Below, piece after piece: positions 1-10,919 of a DNA stretch of 64,000 bases. Location: contig OX578283.1 in NCBI GenBank assembly GCA_951217055.1, positions 4,032,203 through 4,096,202 on the forward strand, written 5' to 3'. The stretch's first letter is position 1, and the number at the start of each line of letters is the position of its first letter. Both the position numbers and the translations under genes were made by a program. Below the pieces are notes generated by a model. It saw nothing but the letters and a program-made list of their open reading frames with translations. It was not told where the DNA came from and ran no database searches. Origin of the DNA: Gerris lacustris (taxonomy: Eukaryota; Arthropoda; Insecta; Hemiptera; Gerridae).

Positions 1-300
1 ATCTAATGCACAATTGAAACAGGTATGCAAAATTTCAACTCGATACAAGCAAAATTCTTTGCGTAGCGACGAGATACATTTATAATAATTGTTTAAAAGC
101 TACCAGGGGTGGTGAAGATTGTTATAGTCGTATAGGTTTGTTTAGGAAGTAAAGCTTTGTACCGAGTACCCCCACTCTTCCCTACACTTACCCTCTTCCA
201 CTTATCTTCAACTATGACATTCATCATGATTAATAAATTTCAATATTCAGTATTTCATTGCAATACGCTCGCTTCAATGATAGAGCCACGCGATGCCTAG
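1..300 (+). mobile_element. 3' part of Helitron-like element, type A
   Basis: This non-coding stretch matches the end of the element at 35462-36198 and the copy at 20826-21178. All three share an internal segment with a CAATTGAAACAGG-like motif and end with CGCTCGCTTCAAT, then GATAGAGCCACGCGATGCCTAG, followed by T. A 3' end of CTAG before T fits the CTRR rule for Helitrons. The 5' part lies outside the window. No Rep/helicase coding is seen, so it is a non-autonomous derivative. Assignment rests on structure only. Confidence 0.5.
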
Positions 301-999
301 TATAATTGTCATTGTTATATATAATGTTAGTGAAAAAAAAAAAAAAAAAAAAATACATAGTTCCGAATATGTCACACGTCAATTAATTTATTTCTTTGTT
401 TACTTTTCGCTGTCATTCAATGTTTACCTCTTAATAAAAAATCACAAATTTGAAACCCGGCAAAATGAAGATTGTAAATACTATGGGATATGTCAAAACA
501 AATTAAATAACTTGCAGATTTTTTCTGAACTAACTTTCCATACAGCAAAATTTGCTGAAAACTAATTAAATTCTGCTGAAAGATGGCTAAAAGTATTAAC
601 ATAATGCATTGTCATCGTGTTCTGAGCTCTTCTAAAAGTTTTAAATGTTTAGCTACTCGGGAAGTTAGTTAAAATTCGATTGCCAGATTTGTACCGGACA
701 AACAAACAAACAAACAAGAAAGCAAGCTAATAAAAACGTAGTAAAAAGAGATGTCTCTGTTAAGATTGTCAGACCAGGAAAAACGATTTACAAATTAGTT
801 TTTGTTTTTTTCAACTTACCAAGGATAATTAGATTAATGAATTACAGGAAATGAAGACATCCCATTCCTTCTTTCCTCTAGAAAGAAAAACAGTGAGGGG
901 CAGCTCACTTACTAATAGAATTAACTCGACTTGTTTCTTTAAACTATAATATAATTCAATTATATAAGGTTTCTATTTAAATTCAAAATAAATCAAGAC
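301..999. other. no gene seen; AT-rich
   Basis: The short open frames here are interrupted by an A-tract at 332-353 and show no protein family features. Nothing else recognisable. Confidence 0.6.
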
Positions 1000-1087
1000 T
1001 GCCAATTAGTGTGGCACATAGCTTCTTCAGGTCCTATCCTATTGTATCATGATTTGCTTATACGATCCATTCTTTCCTAATTTATTT

Positions 1088-1430
1088 CAAATTATAATTA
1101 TTATTAACTACGGGAAACAGGCAGAGAAAAATACACTCCAGCGCCGGGATTTGAACCACGGGCCTCTATATTTACAGTATAGCGCTCTACCAACTAAGAC
1201 TTATGTGGAAAATTGAAAGCTTAAATTCGGGACAAGGTATCATTAACGTCAGAGAAACTCATTCTCCTGCGTAGCTTAGTTGGTAGAGCGCTATACTGGA
1301 AATATAGAGGCCCGTGGTTCAAATACCGGCGCTGGAGTGTATTTTTCTCTGCCTGTTTCCCGTAGTTAATAATAATTATAATTTGATTTAAATTAAAATT
1401 TAATCTTTCTGTAGTATGAATACTACCAAA
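1088..1430. mobile_element. tRNA-like foldback element, copy 1
   Basis: Two arms of about 110 bp (1088-1200 and 1268-1385) are inverted copies separated by about 65 bp. Each arm contains a tRNA-like sequence with its A and B boxes, then GGAGTGTATTTTTCTCTG and an ACGGGAAACAGG-type end. The outer right end carries the small palindrome GTAGTATGAATACTAC. Related copies lie at 2322-2632 and 59047-59715, with a fragment at 54420-54466. A foldback MITE that captured a tRNA-like sequence is the likely description. Confidence 0.55.
1265..1336 (+). tRNA. tRNA-like cloverleaf, probably tRNA-derived and non-functional
   Basis: The 72-nt segment can form an acceptor stem with 6 of 7 pairs (TCCTGCG with CGCTGGA), a D-arm, and an anticodon stem CTATA/TATAG with loop CTGGAAA, giving anticodon GGA. 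The T-stem has several mismatches. The inverted arm at about 1138-1203 has loop CTGTAAA, anticodon GTA, the tyrosine type. The Ser anticodon without a long variable arm, plus the weak T-stem and repeat context, argue against a working tRNA gene. The A-box TAGCTTAGTTGG and B-box GGTTCAAATACC resemble Pol III promoter boxes. Confidence 0.4.
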
Positions 1431-2321
1431 ATGGTAAAATATGAATTTCTAATTTATTTAATTAAACTTCCCCTTTTGATTCCGAGCTTATCGAAGGTAA
1501 CGGAAGCTATGTTATTTTACCGAAAAAAGAATTCGATTTTAAAAATTTCAAGACAGAAATTCGTTTCAGACATCAAGAAACATTTATGATTTCGTGTCTG
1601 TCTTTTTTACTATCTCATATAAAGAGAAAGTATTGTGATGGCGCGAAAATTCGATTTTGATGGATTTACTCGTTCTGGAAAATCATACCCCGAGGCGAAA
1701 TCGAGAAATGAATTTTAGCTCCAAATTTGGGGAGCGCTACCCCCCAACAACTCTGAAAAAACGTGAAAAAAAATTATTTCTTGAAAACGGTTCCGACGAT
1801 TTTGATTAAAATGTTCTAAAATGTAGTGAATTTAAATTCGAATCTAACGATATAAGCCTTTTTTTCTGGGAAAAATCTAGTTCCTAAAAAAAAGCTTTAA
1901 ACGCGGAGGGAGAGAGGCCGGGTTCGATTCCCCGCGGAGGAGAAGTTATTTTTATGATATATTTTGATCAAATGTTCAATAATAATGAAATTTGATCTGT
2001 TTGTCATTAAGAGACCGCAGATAGCACCAGATTAATTTTAACTGTCTATGCTCTTTAACTTTAATTTATATTTTAATTCATGTAAAAAATCAAAACAAGT
2101 TTTACATTATTAATACATAATCTGCCAATCATTTAGGTATAACCACTATTTTTACATTGTAAAAAAATAATTAAATAAATTAAAGTATAATAGCTTGTAA
2201 AAGAATAGAATCAATGAAGTACGGTGATAGGATGCGAGGAAGCTATGTGCCACACTAATTGACAGTCTAATTTGTAGAATATGGTTGTTTGCAAAAATTA
2301 TGTTCATTTTTAAGTTATTGG

Positions 2322-2632
2322 TAGTATTCATATACTACGGAAAGTTTAAATTTTAATTTAAAACAAATTATAATTATTATTTACAACGGGAGATAGACAG
2401 AGAAAAATTGACTCCAGCACCGGTATTCGAACCACGGGCCTCTATGTTTCCAGTATAGTGCTCTTGCCAACTAAGCTACACTGAAAAATAATTTCCTCTG
2501 TCAATAACGATTCCTAATCCCTAATTAAGCTTTCTATATAGAGGCCCGTGGTTCGAGTCCCGGCGCTGGAGTCTGTGTTTCTCTTTCTATCTCCCGTTGT
2601 TAATAATAATTATAATTTGATTTAAATTAAAA
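2322..2632. mobile_element. tRNA-like foldback element, copy 2
   Basis: Same plan as 1088-1430. The left arm carries a minus-strand tRNA-like 3' half with CTCCAGCACCGG. The right arm carries the plus-strand form with GGTTCGAGTCCCGGCGCTGG. The spacer differs, and the left edge has GGTAGTATTCATATACTACGG, a near-palindrome equivalent to the right edge of copy 1. Confidence 0.5.
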
Positions 2633-2951
2633 ATGATGTTCTTCACCGTATGGCTTGTCTCAACATGTATGCCAAATTGCATCAAATTTACCTTTGTTTT
2701 TTTGCGCTATAATAATATTTTCTCTACATGTTTACTCAGTATACAGTGAAGTAAAAATATTCCAGATTCTTAGAAATAGTAAATAAATGATCATTGTTTT
2801 AACAATAGAATGTACATGATGTTGATTGAAAGTTGATTGCCTTTTCAATTTCAATATATCGCTCAATATTTCTCCATAAATATTTTTAGAAATGGGATTC
2901 AAATTGCATCGTATATTTCACGTATGCAATATTTTATCTTCACTTTAAATC
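2633..2951. other. no gene seen
   Basis: AT-rich sequence without recognisable coding or repeat structure. Confidence 0.5.
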
Positions 2952-3091
2952 CCTACATTTTATAAATAAATTCAAAACTGAAATTTTCAAGTTAAAATCG
3001 TTTCTAAAAATAAACGTTCATAATATCTGGTTGTTTTTAAAATGTTAAAAGTCAAACTGCTCCATGGATAGTTATTTTGATTAAAAGAATG

Positions 3092-3198
3092 TAACAATAG
3101 TTTACAGGAAATGTAACAATAGTTTACATGGGAATGTAACAATAGTTTACATGGAAATATAACAATAGTTTACATGGAAATATAACAATAGTTTACAT
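3092..3198. repeat. short tandem array, about 22-24 bp unit
   Basis: Five units built on GTAACAATAGTTTACATG. The matching array in the other copy is at about 31540-31650. Confidence 0.85.
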
Positions 3199-3459
3199 GA
3201 AAATGAGATAAATTCATTAAAATTTATTCATACTACTGTTGAATTTAAAGTCATAATGAACTAGTTAGATAAAATTTTGTAATTTAAAACCGTTTAGCAT
3301 TTAGAGAGATAAATAGACTAAAATAAGCTTAAATAGTGTTAATAGTTAAATACATGTGAGAACCTGAGTATCACATGCAATTTTCAAATATAACTTATAA
3401 TTCAGAGTTGGAAAAAAGCAATTTAAATTTCCCTGTTATATTACAGGGAAATATTTCTT

Positions 3460-3722
3460 GCGAGTTTATCGAAGGTAACGGCAGCATCATTCTGGAACCA
3501 ATTTATTTATAGCTCTGAATTGAAAAACTTCTTTTTCAAACATAAAAAAATATCGAAAAAAAGACTGAAAATCCGTTTCAGACATCAGGGAACATTTTCT
3601 TGCTTCCGAGAAAGCTATATATATAGTATATATTCGTTCTGAAAAACGGAATTTTTTTGTCTCAGAATTAAAAAAAAAATTCAAAACTAATATCAGGGAA
3701 AATTTTTGGTCTCTGGAATATC
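3460..3722. repeat. dispersed non-coding repeat (family E internal segment)
   Basis: Contains TTTATCGAAGGTAACGG, then AATCCGTTTCAGACATC. Related segments lie at 1480-1630, 31910-32160, 58970-59040 and 59725-59800. A short frame here shows no protein family features. Confidence 0.5.
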
Positions 3723-3847
3723 TTATAAACTACTCATCAAATTTTGAAGGAATTTAGATGGTAATGCAAAATTAGCCCATTGTTGGTCCCATATACGTTT
3801 TAACCTTAATTTGTTTCTCTTCGCGCTCAAACATTTATTTGCACATA

Positions 3848-4248
3848 CAGGGTGGTCCAAAAGTCTCCCCCCCCCCCCCCCCCCTCTTAACTTTTTGAGA
3901 TAAATTAATGAAACTTGGGGGATCTCTACCATGCACAGGGAAGTTTGTTTTCATGCAATCACCCACTAGGGGCAACCACCCACTTTACCCCCAGGCCACC
4001 CAACTTCAAAATTTCAAATTGGAGTGTATATTTTTGATAGCATATTTGGATTCTACGGTGAAAAATAATAAACTTTTACTTTGAAACTTTTTTTTCTATT
4101 TTAAATATTTTGCCCCCTTCAGGGGGGCAAATATAGCAAAATAACCCTTCCGAAATAGTAAAAAAAATAAACTTAGATCGTTATAAAATCTAAACGGTTT
4201 GAAATAAAGTAATGGAACTTGAGGGATCTGTACCATGTAAAGGGAACC
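3848..4248 (+). mobile_element. truncated copy of the CAGGGTGGTCC long-TIR element
   Basis: Starts with CAGGGTGGTCCAAAAGTC followed by a C-tract and continues as in the left half of the complete element at 19557-20589. It stops at about 4248, where another repeat begins. The equivalent copy in the second block starts at about 32346. Confidence 0.6.
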
Positions 4249-4771
4249 CAGATAGCACACTATGTATGGGAAATAGCAGGGGGAAAAAAATAAGTGGGCA
4301 ATGTAATATATGGGTAAAAAACAATAAAAATATAAGGCAAATATTTGGTCCCAAAATGGGTAATATTTTTTTATTTTTTTTTATTTGGTACCGATGTATG
4401 GAAAAAAATATTTGGGCCTATTCTGGTACATATAATGTTAGGCAAATATTACAATTTATAAACATGGGCCATTTCTGGGTAATATATCATTTGGAAATTA
4501 TATTAAATTATTCTTTGGTCCTTTTATGGCAATTATAGTAATGTTAATATATTATTTCTATGATAAGGACCAGATTTGTAAAATAAACGATACTATAATA
4601 TTTGGCATTGTTTAAATATTATATTTTGGCCTTTGTATGACAATTATCGTAATAGTATTATAAGGATAATATAGTATTTCTATTAAGAGGGCCTGTTAGT
4701 TATTAAAATAATAAATAAAAACTGTGCAATGGATGAAAGTATGTATTTTCTCCCTAATGGAGATAAAATAT
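4249..4771. repeat. AT-rich body of a foldback-family copy
   Basis: No gene. The last part (about 4700-4771) has the CTGTGCAATGGATGAAAG motif that precedes the hairpin module in other family-C copies. The G element at 4772 interrupts it. Confidence 0.45.
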
Positions 4772-5352
4772 TTTATCTACGATTGATAAGAAATATAAAC
4801 ATTATATCTTTGTTTAGATGCGTAGAAAGTTATTATTTACGTACTTGTATTCGTTGCGCATGCACGCGTCTCATAGTTCTGAAGTATTCCTCTTCTTTAC
4901 CACACTAGTGTGGTAAAGAAGAGGAATTCTTCAGCTTTACGCACGATTAACGAGTTTGTTTACATTTAACAAAACTAATTGGCTGTTCTTTTATTAAAGT
5001 AACTGTTTATATCGAGTTTTTAGTGAAAAACAATGAGTGAATCATGTGACATTGACGAAAATGTGGAGAATAATACTCCTCCAGAAATAATTAATTCGAC
5101 AAAAAGTACAACACAATAATTAATGCCATCTTTATCAAGAGAGAGATACGAACTTACATACAGCAAGTTTATTTGTTTCTGTATTTATTATTTAAATCTG
5201 ACAATCGTAGATAAAGTACGGTATGCAACTCGAGCGAAAACGGCATTTTGCATTGCTCGTGTGGTATTACTACCCTCTCTGTCGCTCGGGTGCAAACTCC
5301 ACACTCGCATGCAAAATGCTACTTTCCGCAGTCGACGCGTAATGTACTATTA
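4772..5352 (+). mobile_element. G element, copy 1 (hairpin-bearing, recombinase-like ORF stub)
   Basis: Begins TTTATCTACGATTG and ends near GTAATGTACTATTA. The collinear copy at about 33245 lacks it, which gives an empty site. Order: left repeat, 56-bp palindrome (4879-4934), leader, ATG at 5033, an internal inverted copy of the left end, and a 3' hairpin of about 130 bp. The ORF stops early at 5117-5119 because one codon differs from copy 2. Other copies: 17512-18090, 24107-25807 (interrupted), 26120-26694 (minus), 29740-30297 and 63602-63955 (truncated). Confidence 0.7.
4879..4934. repeat. 56-bp palindrome in G element leader
   Basis: Arms CTGAAGTATTCCTCTTCTTT and its inverse meet at CCACACTAGTGTGG. 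There is one mismatch over the whole length. Comparable palindromes sit at 17617-17672 and 26534-26589. Confidence 0.95.
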
Positions 5353-5353
5353 T

Positions 5354-5462
5354 GTACCACGGGAGTAAAGTGCCATTATTCCCCTCGCGATAATTATCTC
5401 CCTCGGCTGCGCCTTGGGAGCTAATTAGCGTTATTCCCGAGGCGCAGCCGACTACGGGACAA
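5354..5462 (-). mobile_element. family C foldback module, partial
   Basis: Carries one family-C end (GGGAGTAAAGTGCCATTATT) and one hairpin, CTCGGCTGCGCCTTGGGAG, then diverges at ACTACGGGAC. The other end is missing. Confidence 0.6.
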
Positions 5463-6374
5463 AAGTTAATGTAAATGGAAAAATACTCTGTTAATTGTTG
5501 ATAACCTGCCGCACGTTTCTTGGTAACCTATAACCAAGAGGAAGGTAATGTGTCCCACAAACCTCCAATTTCTTTATTCCTCAACGCTCCATCCTCTATA
5601 TTTAACATCCTTGGTTCTAAATACCTTTAAACCTTCTACTACTATTGATTACATAAATGGATGAATACTAATTTCAACCCTCTGGGCAAATTTATTATTG
5701 AATAGAAAAAATGTGACCCCAGTGGGAATATAAACAGATTCAAACATCTTCTGTTTTAATAATTCCTCTGTAAAAATTCATCAAATAATAAGATGTCTCA
5801 CTAATTAAACCAGACTTTAATTAAAATCTTCTCCATCTACGTTTTAATGCTTCCTTACATTTTTAATTATACATTTATTCATTGTTCATTCGCAGGAAAT
5901 GTATTTGATTACAAGACTATCTAAAATCTATTACATATTATATTACCTTTAATTTGTAAACACTGTTTAATTAATCAGGGAAAGAAAGAGGGTTTAATCA
6001 GATGGAGATGGGTGCAGTAGATGGAATTAGCATTGGGTGCCGGGTTAATTGGTTGCGTGAATTTGAATTCATCAATATGCAAATCAGCTTCTAGCTATCT
6101 ACACCTGCTTAACATTCCAATATTCACCCTGGTGAATATTTCAACACCAATAGAACACTGTCTCTTTTTGAACTAATCAACAGCGTAAAATGAGTAAAAC
6201 GGATCTTATTAATTAATTCATAAGTGAGTTCGATGTTGTTATGGATAAATTATATCAATCTTCATACTTTATGTAATATTAAGTCAGTAGAAAATACTAA
6301 GCTCTTACGATTTCCGAGACTTAGTAATAATTGATAAGATAAGTAAGCGGACATGACTTCTAAGTATGTTTATT
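5463..6374. other. no gene seen; duplicated sequence
   Basis: AT-rich, matched at about 33363-34295. Contains TATTCACCCTGGTGAATA (6120-6137), a short palindrome. No coding evidence. Confidence 0.55.
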
Positions 6375-6588
6375 AGGGTTTCGAAGGCACCCATCTCGAA
6401 ACCCTTATGCCGAGGGTAATGAGTCTGTCCGTCCGTCGGTCACTCTTTGGCCCATATCTCCCGAACCGTTTAAGCTAAAAGGTTGAAATTTGAAATACTA
6501 GAGTAACTTTTTGACCAACACATAAAAAAAATACAGAGAAGATAAAAATGCAATATGCGCATGCGCAATTCACAAAAATGTGGTAAAC

Positions 6589-6642
<54 letters not shown>

Positions 6643-6930
6643 CGAGTGGGGTATTAAATAAAAGCTCCTGACTAGTTGGTTACAAATATATAATATTATG
6701 CTTGTTTAAATTTTGCATTCCTTATGGGTTTTATGAGTTAATACATACCCCAAAAAAATCTCCCCCCCCCCCCAACCATCCTATAACGGCTAGTCCTGAA
6801 ATTTTGAAATAATTCATGGAAATACCTTATATTAATAGGGCGATGAAAATTTCTCGAAATAATATAATTTACCTTGTCGTTATCGATAAATAATTATTGT
6901 GACCCCCCGAGGGATCAAACCGGATACCAT
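6375..6930. mobile_element. hairpin-ended element, subfamily AGGGTTTCGA
   Basis: Starts with a perfect 10-bp stem, AGGGTTTCGA (6375-6384) with TCGAAACCCT (6396-6405). A CTGTCCGTCCGTCGGTC segment, a long T-tract (about 6592-6636) and a C-tract follow. Content and order match, inverted, the element at 54610-55463, and partly the one at 18391-19082. The right end is not clearly defined. No ORF. Confidence 0.5.
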
Positions 6931-7029
6931 TTAATTATTTGTTTGATTTTTGGGGCCTTTCACCTACATTTTGTTTCTATTTGAAATTTTCATATAGAGC
7001 AGGATGGGGAATAAACAAATTTTATAAAA

Positions 7030-7451
7030 AAAAAGTTATAATTTTGGATTAGTTTAGACTAAAGTAAGTTATTTCTTCCCTGAACTCAAAAAGTAGGGAG
7101 AAAAAGTAAAAGTAGGGCGAATAAGTAAATTAGGGCGAAAAAGTAAGGATTGCAAACTTTATTTTATAAATAGTAGAAAATGAATGACTAGTGTAATGAA
7201 ATTGTTGAAATCAGGTTGGTGACACTGCTTTTTCGACATTCTTTACCATTGTTTATAACCTGCATCTAAATAACCTTCTATTTGAGTTTAATTCCAGTTC
7301 TTATTTGTTTTTAATATGGAATCTCTTATATCTGCTATTAAAAGTGCTAACAATTATTGTTATTTATTAAAATAATAAAAAAAAATAAAACTGTGCAATG
7401 GATGAAAGTGTGTATTTTCTCCCTACTGGAGATAATAGTATATTATGTTAC
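7030..7451 (-). repeat. family C body sequence
   Basis: AT-rich body seen also at 16673-17000, 26700-26969 plus 27640-27790, 34940-35341, 42660-43070 and 62740-63090. Recognised by AAAAAGTAGGGAGAAAAAGT and CTGTGCAATGGATGAAAG. The nested element at 7452-7988 interrupts it. Confidence 0.55.
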
Positions 7452-7988
7452 TAGGCTGTGAAGTGAAGTGACCTTGGCAACATTTACTGTCTCGCTTCGC
7501 TCGACAGTAAATGTTATTGCCGCGGTAAAGAAAAAACACTTCACAGTCGCGTAGCATATGCTATTTTTTCCGAGGTAGCAGACAATGAAAAAACATTAAA
7601 TATTAATCACTAATCAATATATAATAATAACAAATATTACATAACAAATACATACATTACAAATATTACAAGTACAAATGGTACATACTTAATTAAGACT
7701 TAAAAAAAAAAACCTTAAAAAGAGGTTACACTATAAGAAAAGATAAATAAAACGCATTGACATCTAGCGGATTTTAATCGTACTAGAAGCATTTCTACAA
7801 AGACTGCAGCGGTACTAACGGAAGTTTTGACAACTACCCGCCGGAAAATAAAAATCTTTTAGTTCCTAGGACGTAAAAGATTTTTTCTTTACAGCTAGGA
7901 GTAATGAAAAGATTTTTTAAGTCCACGTAATGAAAAAATGGATTTTAGCTATGTTTTCTAGGCTCTAAAGTTACTATTTCACAGCCTA
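7452..7988. mobile_element. nested element with 11-bp inverted ends
   Basis: TAGGCTGTGAA (7452-7462) is inverted at TTCACAGCCTA (7978-7988). It splits a family-C copy between its body and its hairpin module. The homologue at 35342-36562 is itself interrupted by a Helitron-like element. A hairpin lies at 7479-7515. No ORF. Confidence 0.5.
7479..7515. repeat. 13-bp perfect hairpin
   Basis: AACATTTACTGTC pairs with GACAGTAAATGTT over an 11-nt loop. The segment is missing from the homologous position near 35360. Confidence 0.9.
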
Positions 7989-8004
7989 CCACGGAAAAAA
8001 TATT

Positions 8005-8172
8005 GTATGTACCTCGGGAGTATAGTGCTATTATTCCCCTCGCCATAATTATCTAGCGTTATTCCCTCGGCTTTACCTCGGGATTAAGGGACCATGGTTC
8101 CTTCGGCTTCGCCTCAAGAACCAAATTTTTCGCTCAGGATATAATGGCTTACTTTACTCCCTGAATAATGGT
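8005..8172 (-). mobile_element. family C foldback module
   Basis: Bounded by inverted ends, GGGAGTATAGTGCTATTATT on the left and AATGGCTTACTTTACTCCC on the right. Between them are GC-rich hairpins, including CATGGTTCCTTCGGCTTCGC followed by CTCAAGAACC. Such GC-rich stems stand out in AT-rich DNA. Confidence 0.65.
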
Positions 8173-9989
8173 TTTGTGCATAAATAACTATTATTATATT
8201 ATATAATAACGTATATGCTCAATAATCTACGAATTAAAATGTACTTGGATGCAACTACTTCCGTGTGATTTTATTTTATGAAGTAACTTATTTTTAAAAT
8301 TAAAGATTAAAGTCCAAAACGTTGTTTTCTCCTTTTTCAATGTTATATTATGTTTCGGTTGATTGAAAAAAATTGTATAAAAGAAAAAAGAAAAAAAAAA
8401 ACTGCTTACGGAGTACCTCGGAAGTTTTCCTCACTTTTGAGGCCACTAAAGTGGCCTCTAGCAAGTGCTTCCTCCTGCTACGAGGAAGCAGCATTGGGCG
8501 TGGTCAGTACTAGGACGGATGACCGTTTTGAACTAACTGATTAATTATTATCATTTTTTTTTTTTTTTAATTTTAAATTATTGTTATTTGTTTTATTTCA
8601 TTCATTTAATTGTTTGAATTTTGGCGGTATTTTGACAGATGTAAACAAACTTTTATGTTTAATGAAAGTATCGCACTAATTAATAATTATGTTTGCTTAT
8701 AACATTAAAACTAATTAATTTGACGAATTGATTTTTTATTATTTGTTCTTTATTTTTTACCGGTTCCAACGTTATGCTGTATGTCAAAAACGTATTTATA
8801 CTTTTGGTATTAAGCGTCAAAGTTTCAAAATTAAAAAATAGATAACTTATAATAAATTTAATATCAAAATTAAATTTGGTTGACATACAGAGAGGTACAT
8901 TCGTGCCAAATTTAAACTCGATCGGTCTACTTTTTGACTATTTACGAATTTTTAACAATTTTGTGACTCAGCAAACTGGGTTCAAGATGGCGGAAAAAGT
9001 TGATTTTTCCGGGTGGCACAACTAGATGTAAGGACTATTTTTTCTGCTAATTTTCAACTCTCTTGGTTAAATACCCTGAGCGCTACGATGATAACACAAA
9101 TACCTTTTCCTACTATAGGTGTGGAAAAGTAAAAATTCATGATACTAAAAATAATTAGTAAATTAAAGGGGACAACCCAATACATATGGATAATTAAACC
9201 CGATTTGTAAGGGGTGAAGTACAAACGATATAAACATTTTAGGGAAGAGTAGATACTTGCGGCTAAAACGGGCTTTAGGGGACACACAAGAGAAGTATAC
9301 AGCTGTCCCATGCAAGTAATATTTCATTTGTCAAATAAACCTCCTGTTGGCCCAAATATTTCCCCCTCATATCTAACTTTCCTTTATAAATTTTATAACA
9401 AAGTTAGCTGGATTCGCTACGGAGCGTATTATTTTTATTTTTATAAATTTGATATTATGTTTATCAACCATCGTCTAGATTTTTTTTTTTACCTATCAGG
9501 AATATAGATGCCCCCCTCCCCACCTTATTTCTATAATGTCCACCAATTGGTTCAAATAATTTTAACAAATCTCTGCTTAGAAATTTATTACGAATTCTCT
9601 TATCATACCCTCTTTGGGACAAGAGACGCAAGTGTCCGTGAAGTCAATTTCTTCTAATAATAATAATATTTATTTCCTCCAATAAAACAATTCTCAAAAA
9701 TAATACATAAAATAATTACATTATTATTTAATTTAAAACAAATAATTGTTTACTTGATAATTGTGGAGAGAGATCTCAGAACCCGAGACCTCCTAATCTA
9801 CCCGGTAGTCCCCACTGCAGTGGTCATGGCCTACTAGTTACTTTTTTTTTATCACTCCGTCCATCACCATGAAGAATATAATTGGTGACAATAAGCATGC
9901 ATGTCTGAACCCAGTGGTGATTTCAAAAGATTCTGATAATATTCCATTGTGAATTACCTGGTATCTATAACCCCGTAAGATATTAAAAG
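8173..9989. other. no gene seen; duplicated sequence
   Basis: Matched at about 36741-38440. Several short frames occur but differ between the copies and carry no family motif. At 8890-9060 there is a segment with GTGACTCAGCAAACTGGG typical of non-coding repeats. Confidence 0.5.
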
Positions 9990-10894
9990 TGTGGTGTCGC
10001 AGGACACCCGGTAGAAACGAAGTTGCTTACATTTTTCATTAAATATAAATTATAAAATCACACTGCTAAGTAGTATACATTGCTAACTACTTATACATGA
10101 CGGAGTTAGAATAGAGACAAAATTAAAAGTAACTAACTGTTTGTACCTAGCGGAGTTTAGGCAAAATTAAAATAAAAACATTATATATGTTTCATTAAAG
10201 CAAGCGTCTTACAATAAACGTTGAGAAAAGGAGTTGAGAAGTTTATCATGATGAGTTTATAGTTAAAGAGTATGTTTGTAGTTGGTAGGAAATAGGACTG
10301 TTTTTTACCTACCCGGCCTACTAATTTAAAATATTATAAAATATATCTGTTCCCTACTCAAAAACGTCTGCTTGTACCTATCAGGTGAAATTATACATGC
10401 CTGTTTCAATTGTACTTTAGACTATGTGTAAGCAATTTTATTAAAATCGTTACGTTTGAACGTAAGATATCGGTAAAACCGTTGTTTTCTTTATTTTAAA
10501 CGTTTAGGTCCGCTTTAATAAATTTAGCTATCTTCATCACTTCATAGCAGTGTCAGTATTCGTTTTACTAGAAAATTATATTTATAAAAACTGTTTGTCT
10601 CGTCGAATAGATAGAGTAAGAATTTTTTTCCGTCATAAAATTCCAATTTTAAATTTATAGCTTACGTTTACGCGAGCGTTGCGCTTGAACGCTTGGGCGG
10701 ATAACGATTTCCAACGAACTCAGCCTGGGCATTGGTAAAATGAACATGTGTACCAAATTTCAACTAACTCGGTCATCTTTTACTCAAGTTATTTAGATTT
10801 CGTGACGCTTGGTTTTGTGACTGTGATTTTGTGAAAGTCGTTTTTTGCGGATTCACTACCGAGATTCAGAACGTGCCATAAGGAACTTCGTTTG
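9990..10894 (-). mobile_element. helentron-like (HINE-type) rolling-circle element
   Basis: The collinear copy near 38425 lacks this segment and shows no target duplication, with the join between two T residues on the minus strand. Read on the minus strand, the 5' end carries CAAACGAAGTTCCTTATG and the 3' end an inverted version of it (10016-10031). A 6-bp hairpin, GGTGTC with GACACC (9994-10009), follows 3 bases from the terminus. Subterminal inverted repeats, a 3' hairpin and T/T insertion match Helentron-derived HINEs. The core (10400-10800) is homologous to the type A element at 35462-36198. No coding. Confidence 0.6.
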
Positions 10895-10919
10895 AAATAT
10901 CTATAATGTAATAATTTAG

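Larger units (their letters stand above)
1000..2272. repeat. composite bounded by inverted repeats (family E)
   Basis: About 45 bp at 1000-1045 recur inverted at 2222-2272. Both carry TTAGTGTGGCACATAGCTTC. The same terminus occurs at 11331-11365, 23503-23530 and 38842-38876, so it is the end of a dispersed family. Inside are a tRNA-like foldback (1088-1430), a family-E internal segment with a CGTTTCAGACATC motif (about 1480-1630) and a segment (about 1640-1870) related to 48370-48560 and 56490-56660. No coding capacity is seen. Confidence 0.5.

Noticed and set aside
1265..1336. A working tRNA gene
   Set aside because: T-stem mismatched, Ser-type anticodon without a long variable arm, and located in an inverted-repeat element present in several copies.
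4212..4538. Frame of 108 codons
   Set aside because: Spans the junction between a truncated long-TIR element and another repeat; the second copy near 32710 is out of frame.
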